From: Microbacterium sp. YJN-G
Lineage (GTDB): Bacteria > Actinomycetota > Actinomycetes > Actinomycetales > Microbacteriaceae
DNA length: 64,000 nucleotides
Assembly: GCF_015040615.1 (NCBI RefSeq)
Contig: NZ_CP060402.1
Location: 248,001 to 312,000 of the forward strand
Direction of reading: 5' to 3'
Shown here: one piece after another, positions 25,268 to 33,410 of the stretch
Layout: each line of letters opens with the position of its first letter
How positions within the stretch are numbered: position 1 is the stretch's first letter
The notes under the pieces: generated by a model
Told to the model about the DNA's origin: nothing
Database searches by the model: none
What the model saw: only the letters and a program-made list of their open reading frames with translations
Translations under genes and position numbers: made by a program

Positions 25268-25331
25268 GACAGTCAGTGTGGCACGGAGGGTGGCCGGCGG
25301 CGGACGGGTGACACGGCGGCCGGAAGGCTGG

Positions 25332-26714
25332 CTACTCGCAGCCCACGCCGTCGCCGTCGCGGTCGAGCTTGGTCGAGTACCCCGGATCGCCGAGTCGGAT
25401 GGGGGCGGCGCCGGCGTCGCGCACGGCGGTGCAGTTCGCGTAGGTGACCGTCGTCGGGGGAGCGGGCGCCGGGGCCGGCGCGGGTGCCGCCGTGGTCGGC
25501 GCGGGCGCCGGGGCGAAGGGCACCGGTGTCGGAGTGGGTGCGGGGGTCGTCGTCGCCACCGGTGCCGGTGTCGTCACAGGAGCCGGTTCGAGTGTCGTGT
25601 CGACGGCGGGTGCGCTCGGCGTGTGACCCGACACCGGGGCGGTCTGGTCGGGGCATCCGTCGAGGATGCGGGCGATCGCATCGTGCTCGGCCTGCGTCAC
25701 CCACAGGGAGTACGCGGCCTTCACCGCGACCTGCCGGGCCACGTACTCGCAGCGGAACGCACGATTCTTCGGCAGCCAGGTCGCGGCATCGCCGTCGCCC
25801 TTCTGCGCGTTGGCCGTTCCGTCGACGGCGAGCAGGTTGAGCGGATCGTTCGCGAAGGCGGCGCGCTGATCGGCGGTCAGGGCCTGGGCGCCCTTCTGCC
25901 AGGCGTCGCTGAGTGCGACGACGTGGTCGATCTGCACCAGCTCGGATGTGCCCTGGCCGCGGACGAAGTCGATCGTGGTCGCGGTGTACGGGTCGGCGAG
26001 CGTTCCGGTGAGCACCTTGCAGCGGCCCTCGCGGGTGATGCCGGTGAGCTGGGCGGCGAGGATGTCGTTGCGGGTGTCGCAGCCGTTGCGGTCGACGTCG
26101 AGCCAGCGCTGACCGAACTGGTCGCGGGAGTATCCGGTCTTCGCGGCGCGGCCCTTGACCGGCAGGGTCGCCAGCAGCTGCCGGGCGGAGCCGGCGGACG
26201 CGTCGTCGGCCACGGCATCCGGTTCGTCATCGGCGACGGATGCCGTCGGCGTCGGGCTCGGCGTCGCGATCGCGGCGGGCGGCACGGTGGCGACCGGGTC
26301 GTCGCCCTGCTGGCCGAGCACCACGGAGCTGAGGCTCCCGGTGACGAGGAACCCCACCGCCGAGATCACGGTGACGACGGTCGCGGTACCGCGGGTGCGG
26401 AACCGCAGCCAGGTCGGCGTGCTCTTCGCGAGGGCCACGATGCCGGTGATCAGCACGGCGAGGAACAGCGGCGCGAGGATGGGCGAGAGCAGGATGCCGG
26501 CCGCGAGGGCGATGACGGCGAGCACCACCCAGGCCCAGAGCGGGAGCCCGCGGCGGGGCGCGGTCGTCGCGATGAGTGCCGGCTGCGGCGGTGGCGCGAG
26601 GGGCGCCGCGGACGGCGGAGGCAGCACGTGTCCCGTCCAGGCGGCGCCGTCCCACCACCGGGTGAGACCGGGGTCGGTCGGATCGGGGTACCAGCCTGCC
26701 GCGGGCGTGCTCAT
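25332..26714 (-). CDS. Membrane-anchored HNH nuclease-like protein with DUF2510 and excalibur domains
   Basis: ATG 26714 gives 460 residues. A DUF2510 motif opens the protein (AGWYPDPTDPGLTRWWDGAAWT). About three membrane segments follow (PLWAWVVLAVIALAAGILL and onward). Residues about 190-340 are a GmrSD C-terminal/DUF1524-like HNH domain (GYSRDQFGQRWLDVDRNGCD, IDHVVALSDAW, NLLAVDG). A Pro/Ala/Thr linker leads to a calcium-binding excalibur motif at the end (DRDGDGVGCE). The nuclease part would face outside the cell. Roles in nutrient DNA use or competition are possible. Confidence 0.85.
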   Translation of the reverse strand: MSTPAAGWYPDPTDPGLTRWWDGAAWTGHVLPPPSAAPLAPPPQPALIATTAPRRGLPLWAWVVLAVIALAAGILLSPILAPLFLAVLITGIVALAKSTPTWLRFRTRGTATVVTVISAVGFLVTGSLSSVVLGQQGDDPVATVPPAAIATPSPTPTASVADDEPDAVADDASAGSARQLLATLPVKGRAAKTGYSRDQFGQRWLDVDRNGCDTRNDILAAQLTGITREGRCKVLTGTLADPYTATTIDFVRGQGTSELVQIDHVVALSDAWQKGAQALTADQRAAFANDPLNLLAVDGTANAQKGDGDAATWLPKNRAFRCEYVARQVAVKAAYSLWVTQAEHDAIARILDGCPDQTAPVSGHTPSAPAVDTTLEPAPVTTPAPVATTTPAPTPTPVPFAPAPAPTTAAPAPAPAPAPPTTVTYANCTAVRDAGAAPIRLGDPGYSTKLDRDGDGVGCE

Positions 26715-27007
26715 CTTCCACACTGCCGATCCGCCGTCGCGATGCGCCTGTGTGGCGCGCTCGCAAACGGCATTCCTGCGCCCACCGCGCATGCCGACGA
26801 GTCCGGGCGGTCGGGAGCCGCCCGGCACCTACCCCCTCAGGCAGATGCGTTCATCATAGGGCGGCGGCAGCGGCATCCGTCGGCACGGCACGGTACCCGG
26901 TGGCGGGGCCCCGGCGGCGTCGTTCAGCATCCCGCGCTATCGTCGTGACGCGGCCGGCGCACGATGCGGCGTCGCTCGCGAGATGACGTCGGGAAGGCGG
27001 AGAGCGG

Positions 27008-27424
27008 ATGCCGGAGTGGGGCTGGACCGTGATCGGCGTCGTCGCCGGCTTCGTCGTGCTGTGGCTCGGGCTGATCGTCGTGCTGTGGGTGCAGCAGCGC
27101 CGTGCCGGGCGCGACGTCGACTGGCGCAGCCTCGCCCGGCTCGTGCCGGACGTGATCCGGCTGATCCGGCGGCTCGCCGCCGATCCCACCGTGCCGCGCG
27201 CAACGCGCTGGTGGCTGGCCGGGCTCCTCGTCTACCTGCTGCTGCCGATCGATCTCGTGCCCGACTTCCTGCCCGTGATCGGCTACGCCGACGACGCGAT
27301 CGTCACGGCGCTTGCGATCCGGTACGCGGTGCGCCACGCCGGTCGTGAGGCGGTCGTCCGTCACTGGCCGGGGACTCCGGAGGGTCTCGAGAGCGTGATG
27401 GCGTTGGCGCGGATTAACACGTGA
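27008..27424 (+). CDS. DUF1232 (YkvA-type) membrane protein
   Basis: ATG follows GGCGGAGAGCGG; the product has 138 residues. It has one N-terminal membrane helix (VIGVVAGFVVLWLGLIVVLW) and then the DUF1232 signature YLLLPIDLVPDFLPVIGYADD. The family is widespread and of unknown function. It is divergent from the HNH gene and is the last core gene before the accessory stretch. Confidence 0.85.
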   Translation: MPEWGWTVIGVVAGFVVLWLGLIVVLWVQQRRAGRDVDWRSLARLVPDVIRLIRRLAADPTVPRATRWWLAGLLVYLLLPIDLVPDFLPVIGYADDAIVTALAIRYAVRHAGREAVVRHWPGTPEGLESVMALARINT

Positions 27425-27518
27425 GCCTGGCTCGTTATACCGTCCGGAAGGCTGCCAGGCTCCGAGGGTTACTGCCCGCCGTGTAGCCATGCTATGTCCG
27501 GCAAGCGTTCCGCGGGCG

Positions 27519-27550
27519 TCTCGTTCCGCTCGTTCAACGACAGGGGAGAG
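27519..27550. repeat. Left copy of repeat bracketing the accessory stretch
   Basis: This segment contains CGCTCGTTCAACGACAGGGG. It resembles 29461-29494 (CGCTCGCTCAACGACCGGGG) in the same orientation. Together they flank the lipoprotein, toxin-antitoxin and DUF1643 genes. Confidence 0.5.
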
Positions 27551-27610
27551 GATGCGCTTCCCTCGCTCGACGCCCTTATCTGGGTGGCCTCCCGAGCGCC
27601 GACTGGCCGG

Positions 27611-27949
27611 TCATCCCTCGGGTGGCTCCCAACGGGCGTCCTCGCATGCATCGCGTATCTCCCGCGATAGCTCGTGGAAAGAGCCCTGCTCACCACGCTC
27701 GATAGCAGAGATGAAGCGCTTGGTAGAAGCCTCGATGGCACTGTCGTCGAACACGCCTGTGAGGTCTCTACGGATTTTCCGAGCGTACGCGTCGGCCCGC
27801 TCGAGACTACCGTCGCCTTCTGCCTGCCAAAGCGAGGTTGTATTGCACGCGGAGACTTCGGGGTCAGTGAGGTCCGGCGACGGTGCGCAGCCGGTCAGAA
27901 GCAGCGCAGCCTCTATGAGCGGTACGGCGGGCTTCCTCACGGTAGTCAT
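27611..27949 (-). CDS. Hypothetical lipoprotein (112 aa)
   Basis: The short signal peptide ends in a lipobox (PLIEAALLLTGC, cysteine near 21). The mature part is about 90 polar residues with one further cysteine pair (SACNTTS, RDACEDARW). Base composition is lower in G+C than its neighbours, fitting acquired DNA. TAAATT (27956-27961 on this strand) ends six bases before the ATG, so it may be leaderless. I do not recognise the family. Confidence 0.65.
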   Translation of the reverse strand: MTTVRKPAVPLIEAALLLTGCAPSPDLTDPEVSACNTTSLWQAEGDGSLERADAYARKIRRDLTGVFDDSAIEASTKRFISAIERGEQGSFHELSREIRDACEDARWEPPEG

Positions 27950-27982
27950 GCGAGGAATTTACCGTCGAAGCGGAGTCTCGGC

Positions 27983-28012
27983 GTACGGAGGATCGCCGTA
28001 CACTAGGGTGTA
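27983..28012 (+). promoter_or_regulatory. Promoter and operator palindromes of the toxin-antitoxin pair
   Basis: GTACGG (27983-27988) pairs with CCGTAC (27996-28001). TACAC (27999-28003) pairs with GTGTA (28008-28012), which overlaps the antitoxin start. The hexamer TACACT (27999-28004) is a good -10 ending seven bases before the ATG, so the mRNA is probably leaderless. Palindromes over the promoter fit the known autorepression of DUF1778-GNAT modules. Confidence 0.6.
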
Positions 28013-28293
28013 TGACCTCATCGACTCAACGGAAAGACGCGCGCATGGAGCTTCGTGTCACGGCAGACCAGAAGCAGGTGATTGAAGAAGCTGCCGCTAT
28101 CGAGGGGCGCACGGTCACGGACTTCTCGGCGACCACCCTGGTCGAGCGTGCCCAGGACGTGATCCTCCGCGAACGCCAGCTTCGCGTCGAGGCTGAGCAG
28201 TTCGACGCCTTCACCGCTCTGATGGATCAGCCAGCCCGGAGTATCGACTGCCTGCGCGATCTGATGAACCGCAAGACCGTCTTCGTTGACTGA
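28012..28293 (+). CDS. DUF1778 (TacA-type) antitoxin
   Basis: This 93-residue ribbon-helix-helix protein begins with RKDARMELRVTADQKQVIEE and IEGRTVTDFSATTLVERAQ, the DUF1778 pattern. The C-terminal part would wrap the toxin (ERQLRVEAEQFDAFTALMDQ). In the family the antitoxin blocks the acetyltransferase and represses the operon. It overlaps the toxin gene by eight bases. Confidence 0.9.
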   Translation: MTSSTQRKDARMELRVTADQKQVIEEAAAIEGRTVTDFSATTLVERAQDVILRERQLRVEAEQFDAFTALMDQPARSIDCLRDLMNRKTVFVD

Positions 28294-28786
28294 GTTCCTG
28301 ACGCCTCGCCCCATCGTGGCCGGCGACATCGTCTCGGAGTTCCGCTGCGGCGAAGAGAGTCTGGAGGTCTGGCTTCGCGGCCGCGCGCGCAGCAACGAGC
28401 GCTCCGGTGCGTCGCGCACCATGGTCAGCGTCACTCGAGACGGACGAGTCGCCGGCTACTACTGTCTGTCGGCGAGCTCGCTCGTGCGCGAGGAAGGTCC
28501 TCCTGCGCTGGCTGCCGGAATGCCTTCTTCGATTCCGGTCGTCCTACTCGGTCGTCTGGCTGTGGACAACGCGTTCCAGGCGCAGGGTCTCGGGTACTCG
28601 CTGCTGCAGCACGCGACCGCCCGCGCCCTTGAAGCAGCCGAGACGATCGGCATCCACGCCATGCTCGTGCATGCCATCAACGACGACGTGGTCCCGTTCT
28701 ACGAGCGCTTCGGCTTCACGGCGTTTCCTGATCAGCAGCGCACGCTCTACCTGCTGACGAAGGACGCCAGAGCCACGCTCGCGTAG
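28286..28786 (+). CDS. GNAT-family acetyltransferase toxin (TacT-like)
   Basis: TTG 28286 lies inside the antitoxin end, so translation is coupled; the product has 166 residues. The GNAT core shows VVLLGRLAVDNAFQAQGLGYSLLQHA, the acetyl-CoA loop being QAQGLG, and ends DVVPFYERFGFTAFP. The DUF1778 partner identifies it as a TacT/AtaT-type toxin, a family that acetylates charged tRNA to stop translation. Its tRNA preference is unknown. Confidence 0.9.
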   Translation: MTEFLTPRPIVAGDIVSEFRCGEESLEVWLRGRARSNERSGASRTMVSVTRDGRVAGYYCLSASSLVREEGPPALAAGMPSSIPVVLLGRLAVDNAFQAQGLGYSLLQHATARALEAAETIGIHAMLVHAINDDVVPFYERFGFTAFPDQQRTLYLLTKDARATLA

Positions 28787-28822
28787 AGTTCGAACGCGCC
28801 GCACTGAATAGGAAGCCGAGGC

Positions 28823-29344
28823 ATGACGGAGCAATGGATCTATGAGCACGCCGCGGACGGCTCTGCGCGCTTCGTCCTTGGCGCCGTCGGCAAGAATCCC
28901 CTGGTCTGCTTCGGGATCAACCCGAGCACCGCGGTGCCCGCAGCTCCCGATCGCACCGTCGCCCGGGTGACGCGCTTCGCCGCCGACAACGGCTACGACA
29001 GCTGGACGATGCTCAACGTCTACCCGCAGATCTCGACCGATCCGAAGGGCCTGCACCTTGAGCACGACGTCGAGCTGAAGGCCGAGAACGAGCGCCACAT
29101 CGCGCGTATGACCGCGGGCCGACCGACGCTCCTGGCAGCTTGGGGCGGACTGGTGACGTCGCGCCCCTACCTCTGGTCTCTACTCACTGACATCCTGAAG
29201 ATCACGACGGCCGCTGGCGCCCAGTGGGTATCCCTCGGTGCACCGACCAAGGACGGGCATCCGCGACATCCGCTCTACGTCCGTGCCGACACGCCGCTCG
29301 TGCCGTTCGACATCGAGGGCTACCTCGCCCTGTCGCAGGCGTGA
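28823..29344 (+). CDS. DUF1643 domain protein
   Basis: The 173-residue soluble protein has the DUF1643 core: LVCFGINPSTAVPAAPDRTV, then WTMLNVYPQISTDP and LLAAWGG. The family is common in phage and accessory DNA and has no firm function. It lies 36 bp after the toxin gene, possibly with its own start site. It belongs to the accessory stretch between the two flanking repeats. Confidence 0.85.
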   Translation: MTEQWIYEHAADGSARFVLGAVGKNPLVCFGINPSTAVPAAPDRTVARVTRFAADNGYDSWTMLNVYPQISTDPKGLHLEHDVELKAENERHIARMTAGRPTLLAAWGGLVTSRPYLWSLLTDILKITTAAGAQWVSLGAPTKDGHPRHPLYVRADTPLVPFDIEGYLALSQA

Positions 29345-29455
29345 TGGGTCAGCAACCCGTGGAACTCGAGATCACCAGCATGCCGCGTGAGACGCTCGTG
29401 TGGGCACACTCTGCCGAGCTGCTCCTGGTACGCAGCCACGTGCTCTAACTGCTCA

Positions 29456-29518
29456 TTTGGTCTCACTTCGCTCGCTCAACGACCGGGGCGAGAGCGGCCC
29501 TTCGACAGGCTCAGGGCC
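29456..29518. repeat. Two-part dispersed repeat at the right edge of the accessory stretch
   Basis: It joins a part like 27519-27550 (CGCTCGCTCAACGACCGGGG) to a part like 20377-20398 (GGCCCTTCGACAGGCTCAGG). I see no gene between 29345 and the tRNA-Phe terminator. Confidence 0.65.
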
Positions 29519-29555
29519 CCAAAGGAGTGGTTCTCAACAGGCACCAGGGCAAAGC

Positions 29556-29591
29556 AAAACCCCCGCCATGTAGAAGCTAGGCGAGGGTTTC
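29556..29591 (-). terminator. Rho-independent terminator of the tRNA cluster
   Basis: On the minus strand AACCCTCGCC pairs with GGCGGGGGTT across a 12-base loop and is followed by TTTTGCTTTG. It lies about 27 bp after tRNA-Phe, so it ends the Glu-Asp-Phe transcript. Confidence 0.8.
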
Positions 29592-29617
29592 TGGGACCGT
29601 TGTAACGACGGTCCTTG

Positions 29618-29690
29618 TGGCTCCGACCGGCATCGATCCGGTGACCTTTCGATTTTCAGTCGAACGCTCTACCAACTGAGCTACAGAGCC
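29618..29690 (-). tRNA. tRNA-Phe (GAA)
   Basis: The 73-base cloverleaf has acceptor arms GGCTCTG and CGGAGCC, a D-arm AGCTCAGTTGGTAGAGC, and anticodon stem-loop CGACTGAAAATCG with GAA. The discriminator is A and CCA is not encoded. It is last of three co-oriented tRNAs. Confidence 0.97.
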
Positions 29691-29753
29691 GCACGGCACA
29701 TCTGCCGCGTCCTAGACGAAGAGCCTCCTCGAAAGAAGGCTCATCGCACGGAG

Positions 29754-29827
29754 CGACCCTGACGGGACTTGAACCCGCGACCTCCGCCGTGACAGGGCGG
29801 CACGCTAACCAACTGCGCTACAGGGCC
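29754..29827 (-). tRNA. tRNA-Asp (GTC)
   Basis: The 74-base cloverleaf has acceptor arms GGCCCTG and CAGGGTC, anticodon stem-loop CCGCCCTGTCACGGCGG with GTC, and discriminator G. CCA is not encoded. Confidence 0.97.
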
Positions 29828-29854
29828 ATAACTTTTAAATTGTACCCGACCGAG

Positions 29855-29927
29855 TGACCCCAACGGGATTCGAACCCGTGCTACCGCCGTGAAAGGGCGG
29901 CGTCCTAGGCCGCTAAACGATGGGGCC
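29855..29927 (-). tRNA. tRNA-Glu (TTC)
   Basis: The 73-base cloverleaf has acceptor arms GGCCCCA and TGGGGTC, and anticodon stem-loop CCGCCCTTTCACGGCGG with TTC. It is first in the cluster; its promoter should lie between 29928 and 30000 on the minus strand, but I cannot place it with confidence. Confidence 0.97.
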
Positions 29928-30098
29928 GAAGTGAACCCTGGGGTTCCCTTGCCGACGCTCAAGCATAAGGGACGAGACGAGCAAAAACGAAATCGAGGGC
30001 GGGTCGACTTGGATCCCGGGCGTTTCGGGAGGACGATTGATGCGCCACCTGTACGCGGAGCATGCCTTCACCCGATCGCACGGTACAGCTGACATCTG

Positions 30099-30126
30099 TT
30101 GCGGATGTGACGAATGTTGTTAGTGT
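30099..30126 (+). promoter_or_regulatory. Candidate promoter of the M23 peptidase gene
   Basis: TTGCGG (30099-30104) and TAGTGT (30121-30126) are separated by 16 bases and lie 31 bases before the GTG start. The 14-mer around the -10 (30115-30128) is shared with the two WXG100 leaders with one change. Confidence 0.45.
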
Positions 30127-30156
30127 GGCAACTGTGAAACCGGCGGAAGGGGCCGT

Positions 30157-31539
30157 GTGAACGTGGACTTCAGGTCGGATGCGCGCGCAGCATCCGAGGA
30201 TTGCGGGTGCGCTCCGACGCCCGCCGAGCAGCGCGCCCTCTGGCCTTCCTCGACGGTGACCCGCCGTGGTGCGATCGCCGTCGGTGCGTTCGGCGCCATC
30301 GCGCTGACCGCTCTCGGTCTCTCGGCCGGCACGCAGACGGCCTTCGCCGCCGACTATCCCAGCTGGGATGACGTGCAGCGCGCCAAGGCCAGCGAATCGG
30401 CCAAGGCCGCCGAGATCACCCGCATCGAGCAGCTCATCCAGAGCCTCACCCAGCGCGTGGCCGCCGCCGAGGCAGCCGCCAAGGTCGCCGGTGACGAGTT
30501 CTACGCCGCGCAGCAGGCGTACTTCGAGCAGGCCGAGCGCGCAGACGAACTGCAGCGCCAGGCCGACGAGCAGTCGAAGATCGCCGACGAGAGCTCGCGC
30601 AAAGCCGGGCAGGTCGCCACCCAGCTGTACCGCAGCGGCGGCGACCAGGCCGCACTCGAGCTGTTCCTCTCCGACTCCTCCTCGGGCGCCGACGACCTGC
30701 TCTCGCGCCTGGGCAGCATGGACAAGCTGCTCGAGTACAACCGCACGGTCGCCGACAAGGCTGCCGCGGCGCGCGACTCGGCGCAGGCGCTCAGCGACCA
30801 GGCCAAGACCGCTCGTGACGAGCGCGATCGCCTGCAGAAGGTCGCCGAAGAGAAGATGATCAAGGCGCAGGAGGCGGCGAACGCCGCACAGGCAGCCCTC
30901 GCCGAACGGCAGAACAACCTCACCACCCTCCAGGCTCAGCTCGCCGCACTCAAGGACAAGACGGCCGCCACGGTCGCCGCGTACCAGGAGGGCGAGCGCA
31001 AGCGCAAGGAGGAAGAGGAGCGTCGCCGGAAGGTCGAGGAAGAGCGTCGTCGCCGCGAGGCCGAAGAGGCCGCCAAGAACGCCCAGAACAACGGCGGCGG
31101 CGGTGGCGGCGGAGGCGGCGGCGGTGGATCCGGCGCATGGCGCCGTCCGCACGGCGGCCGCATCTCGTCGTACTACGGACCCCGCCCGGTCAGCTGCCAG
31201 AACGGCAGGTGCGGCTCGAGCGTGCACGGCGGCCTCGACTTCGCCAACGGATGCGGTGCCGCGATCTACGCTGCCGGCTCCGGCAGGGTCGACGCCCGGT
31301 TCTACAACGGCGGCTACGGCAACTACGTCCGCATCCAGCACGGCGGCGGTATCGCCACCGGCTACGCGCACCTCTCCCGCTACGCGGTCTCGCACGGCCA
31401 GCACGTCAGCGCCGGCCAGGTCATCGGCTACGCGGGCAACACCGGCAACTCGCTCGGATGCCATCTGCACTTCGAGGTGTACCGCTACGGCGGCCGCATC
31501 AACCCGTACCCGTTCCTCGCGGACCGCGGCGCGCTCTAG
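30157..31539 (+). CDS. Secreted M23 peptidoglycan endopeptidase with coiled-coil N-terminus
   Basis: GTG 30157 follows GGAAGGGG; the product has 460 residues. A twin-arginine-like signal (VTRRGAIAVGAFGAIALTAL) ends at AFAA near 67. A long coiled coil (about 75-310, ending in an Arg/Glu-rich stretch) and a poly-glycine linker follow. The C-terminal M23 domain has the zinc ligands H357 and D361 (VHGGLDFANG) and H438 (GCHLHFEVY). It probably cleaves peptidoglycan crosslinks during division, like EnvC/NlpD-type proteins; the coiled coil may control it. Confidence 0.92.
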   Translation: MNVDFRSDARAASEDCGCAPTPAEQRALWPSSTVTRRGAIAVGAFGAIALTALGLSAGTQTAFAADYPSWDDVQRAKASESAKAAEITRIEQLIQSLTQRVAAAEAAAKVAGDEFYAAQQAYFEQAERADELQRQADEQSKIADESSRKAGQVATQLYRSGGDQAALELFLSDSSSGADDLLSRLGSMDKLLEYNRTVADKAAAARDSAQALSDQAKTARDERDRLQKVAEEKMIKAQEAANAAQAALAERQNNLTTLQAQLAALKDKTAATVAAYQEGERKRKEEEERRRKVEEERRRREAEEAAKNAQNNGGGGGGGGGGGGSGAWRRPHGGRISSYYGPRPVSCQNGRCGSSVHGGLDFANGCGAAIYAAGSGRVDARFYNGGYGNYVRIQHGGGIATGYAHLSRYAVSHGQHVSAGQVIGYAGNTGNSLGCHLHFEVYRYGGRINPYPFLADRGAL

Positions 31540-31601
31540 CATCCGCCCGCGCCACGGCATCCGATCCGCGCCACGGCATCCGCCCCGCGCGCCCGCACCC
31601 C

Positions 31602-31647
31602 GCATACGACGAAGTCCCCGGCACGAGCCGGGGACTTCGTCGTATGC
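31602..31647. terminator. Perfect 21-bp hairpin between convergent genes
   Basis: The arms at 31602-31622 and 31627-31647 are perfectly complementary around ACGA; the left arm starts GCATACGACGAAGTCCCC. It separates the M23 gene from ppa and should act in both directions. There is no T-tract. Confidence 0.8.
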
Positions 31648-31659
31648 ACGGGGGAGGGG

Positions 31660-32151
31660 TCAGTGGCCCTCGGCGCCGAACCGCTCGATGGCCTCGTCGA
31701 GGATGCGCTGCGCCTCGGCGGCGTCGCCCCACGCGTCGACCTTAACCCACTTGTTGGGCTCGAGGTCCTTGTAGTGCTCGAAGAAGTGCTCGATCTCCTT
31801 CTTCGTGTACTCGGGCAGGTCGGCGATGTCCTGGATGTGCGCCCAGCGCGGGTCCTTCGAGAGCACCGCGACGAGCTTGTCGTCGCCGCCGGCCTCGTCG
31901 CTCATCTTCAGCACCGCGACGGGGCGCACGTTGACGACGACGCCCGGGTAGATCGCGTGGTCGAGCAGCACGAGCACGTCCAGCGGGTCGCCGTCCTCGC
32001 CGAGCGTGTTGTCGAAGTATCCGTAGTCGGCCGGGTAGCCGAAGGTGGTGTACAGCACGCGGTCGAGGTGGACGCGACCGGTCTCGTGGTCGACCTCGTA
32101 CTTCACGCGGCTGCCGCGCGGGATCTCGATGACGGCGTCGTGTGCGCCCAT
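31660..32151 (-). CDS. ppa: Inorganic pyrophosphatase (family I)
   Basis: The 163-residue cytosolic enzyme hydrolyses pyrophosphate. Family motifs are present: IPRGSRVKYEVDHETGR, the FGYPADYGY segment, and the metal-binding signature DGDPLDVLVL with its aspartates. Length matches Actinobacterial PPases. ATG follows GAGGAGAAC. Confidence 0.96.
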   Translation of the reverse strand: MGAHDAVIEIPRGSRVKYEVDHETGRVHLDRVLYTTFGYPADYGYFDNTLGEDGDPLDVLVLLDHAIYPGVVVNVRPVAVLKMSDEAGGDDKLVAVLSKDPRWAHIQDIADLPEYTKKEIEHFFEHYKDLEPNKWVKVDAWGDAAEAQRILDEAIERFGAEGH

Positions 32152-32316
32152 GTGCTGTTCTCCTCAGGGATGACGGTCGGATGCCGGGGACAAGCCTACT
32201 CGCGAGATCGGAAGTGCTCCTGGCAGGAAGGCAACGCTCGGGCGCTCACCGATCCAGCGGGGCGGTCCGAGTTGTGCATTCGGCATCCGATCGCGTCACG
32301 CGGCTAGCGTGGTGCT

Positions 32317-33309
32317 GTGCCCTCGCTCGACCCCGCCATCGCCGAAGTCCGCCTCGCCGTGCGCCAGGCGCTCGCCCCGTACGCCGGCGGACGCGTCGTC
32401 GTCGCCCTCTCCGGCGGCGCCGACTCCCTCGCCCTCACCGCCGCGACGGTCTTCGAAGCATCCAGGACGGCGACGGCGGTCACCGCCGTCATCGTCGACC
32501 ACGGCCTCCAGAACGGATCGGATGCGGTCGCGCGGCGCGCCGCCGACCAGGCGCGTGCCCTCGGGGCCGACGCGCAGGTGCAGGCCGTGACGGTCGCCGC
32601 GCAGCATCAGGACGGTCCGGAAGCCGCCGCGCGCGAGGCCCGGTACGACGCCCTGCGCAGCGTCGCCGCCGGCGTCGGGGCCTCCGCCGTGCTGCTCGGC
32701 CACACCCTCGACGACCAGGCCGAGACGGTGCTGCTCGGCCTCGCCCGCGGTTCGGGGGCTGCGAGTCTGCAGGGGATGCCGCCGGTGCGCGAGGACGACG
32801 ACGGGATGCGGTGGCTGCGCCCCCTGCTCGGAGTGCGGCGTGCCACGACCAGGGCGTGCTGTGCAGCATCCGATCTGGAGTTCTGGGACGATCCCCACAA
32901 TCTCGACCCGCGCTACACCCGCGTGCGGGTGCGCGAGCGGGTGCTGCCGATGCTCGAGGATGAGCTCGGCCCCGGGATCGCGGAGGCGCTGGCGCGCACC
33001 GCCGAGCAGCTGCGCGAGGATGCCGAAGCCTTCGACGAGATGATCCACGAGACCATCGAAGACATCGTCGAGCACGCCGAGGCCGGCATCTCGGTGAGTG
33101 TCGCCGCGCTCGCCGCGAACCCCGCCGCGCTGCGCAACCGCATCATCCGCCTTGTCGTCGACAGCGAGTTCGGCGTCGGCCTCACCCGGCTGCAGACCCT
33201 CGAGGTGGCCCGGCTGGCGACCGACTGGTCGGGGCAGGGGCCCATCGACCTGCCCGGCTGCAGCGCGCGCCGCACCGGCGGGCGGATCGTCTTCACCGCC
33301 CGGGCCTGA
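32317..33309 (+). CDS. tilS: tRNA(Ile)-lysidine synthase
   Basis: The 330-residue enzyme attaches lysine to C34 of tRNA-Ile(CAU) so that AUA is read as isoleucine. The PP-loop SGGADS is at 32-37. LLGHTLDDQAETVLLGLARGS and the region near FWDDPHNLDPRYTRVRVRE are typical. TAGCGT ends six bases before the GTG, suggesting a leaderless mRNA. In Actinobacteria tilS is usually followed by hpt and ftsH; here a convergent DUF937 gene lies between tilS and hpt. Confidence 0.95.
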   Translation: MPSLDPAIAEVRLAVRQALAPYAGGRVVVALSGGADSLALTAATVFEASRTATAVTAVIVDHGLQNGSDAVARRAADQARALGADAQVQAVTVAAQHQDGPEAAAREARYDALRSVAAGVGASAVLLGHTLDDQAETVLLGLARGSGAASLQGMPPVREDDDGMRWLRPLLGVRRATTRACCAASDLEFWDDPHNLDPRYTRVRVRERVLPMLEDELGPGIAEALARTAEQLREDAEAFDEMIHETIEDIVEHAEAGISVSVAALAANPAALRNRIIRLVVDSEFGVGLTRLQTLEVARLATDWSGQGPIDLPGCSARRTGGRIVFTARA

Positions 33310-33332
33310 TCCCGGCGATTCGTCCGGAACGA

Positions 33333-33369
33333 CGTAGCGCCCGGGACCGATCCGGCCCCGGGCGCTACG
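33333..33369. terminator. Perfect 13-bp hairpin between tilS and the DUF937 gene
   Basis: CGTAGCGCCCGGG and CCCGGGCGCTACG pair around an 11-base loop. The genes converge, so it should terminate both. Confidence 0.8.
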
Positions 33370-33410
33370 CGTAACGACTGCTTGCGGCCTGCTTGCGGTC
33401 TACTGGCGGT

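Noticed and set aside
27458..27465. GGCTCCGA as a tRNA-Phe attachment-site remnant
   Set aside because: Only eight bases match the tRNA end and no integrase is present.
29344..29448. 34-codon frame overlapping the end of the DUF1643 gene
   Set aside because: No ribosome site, no recognisable motif and it runs into the dispersed repeat. Probably chance.
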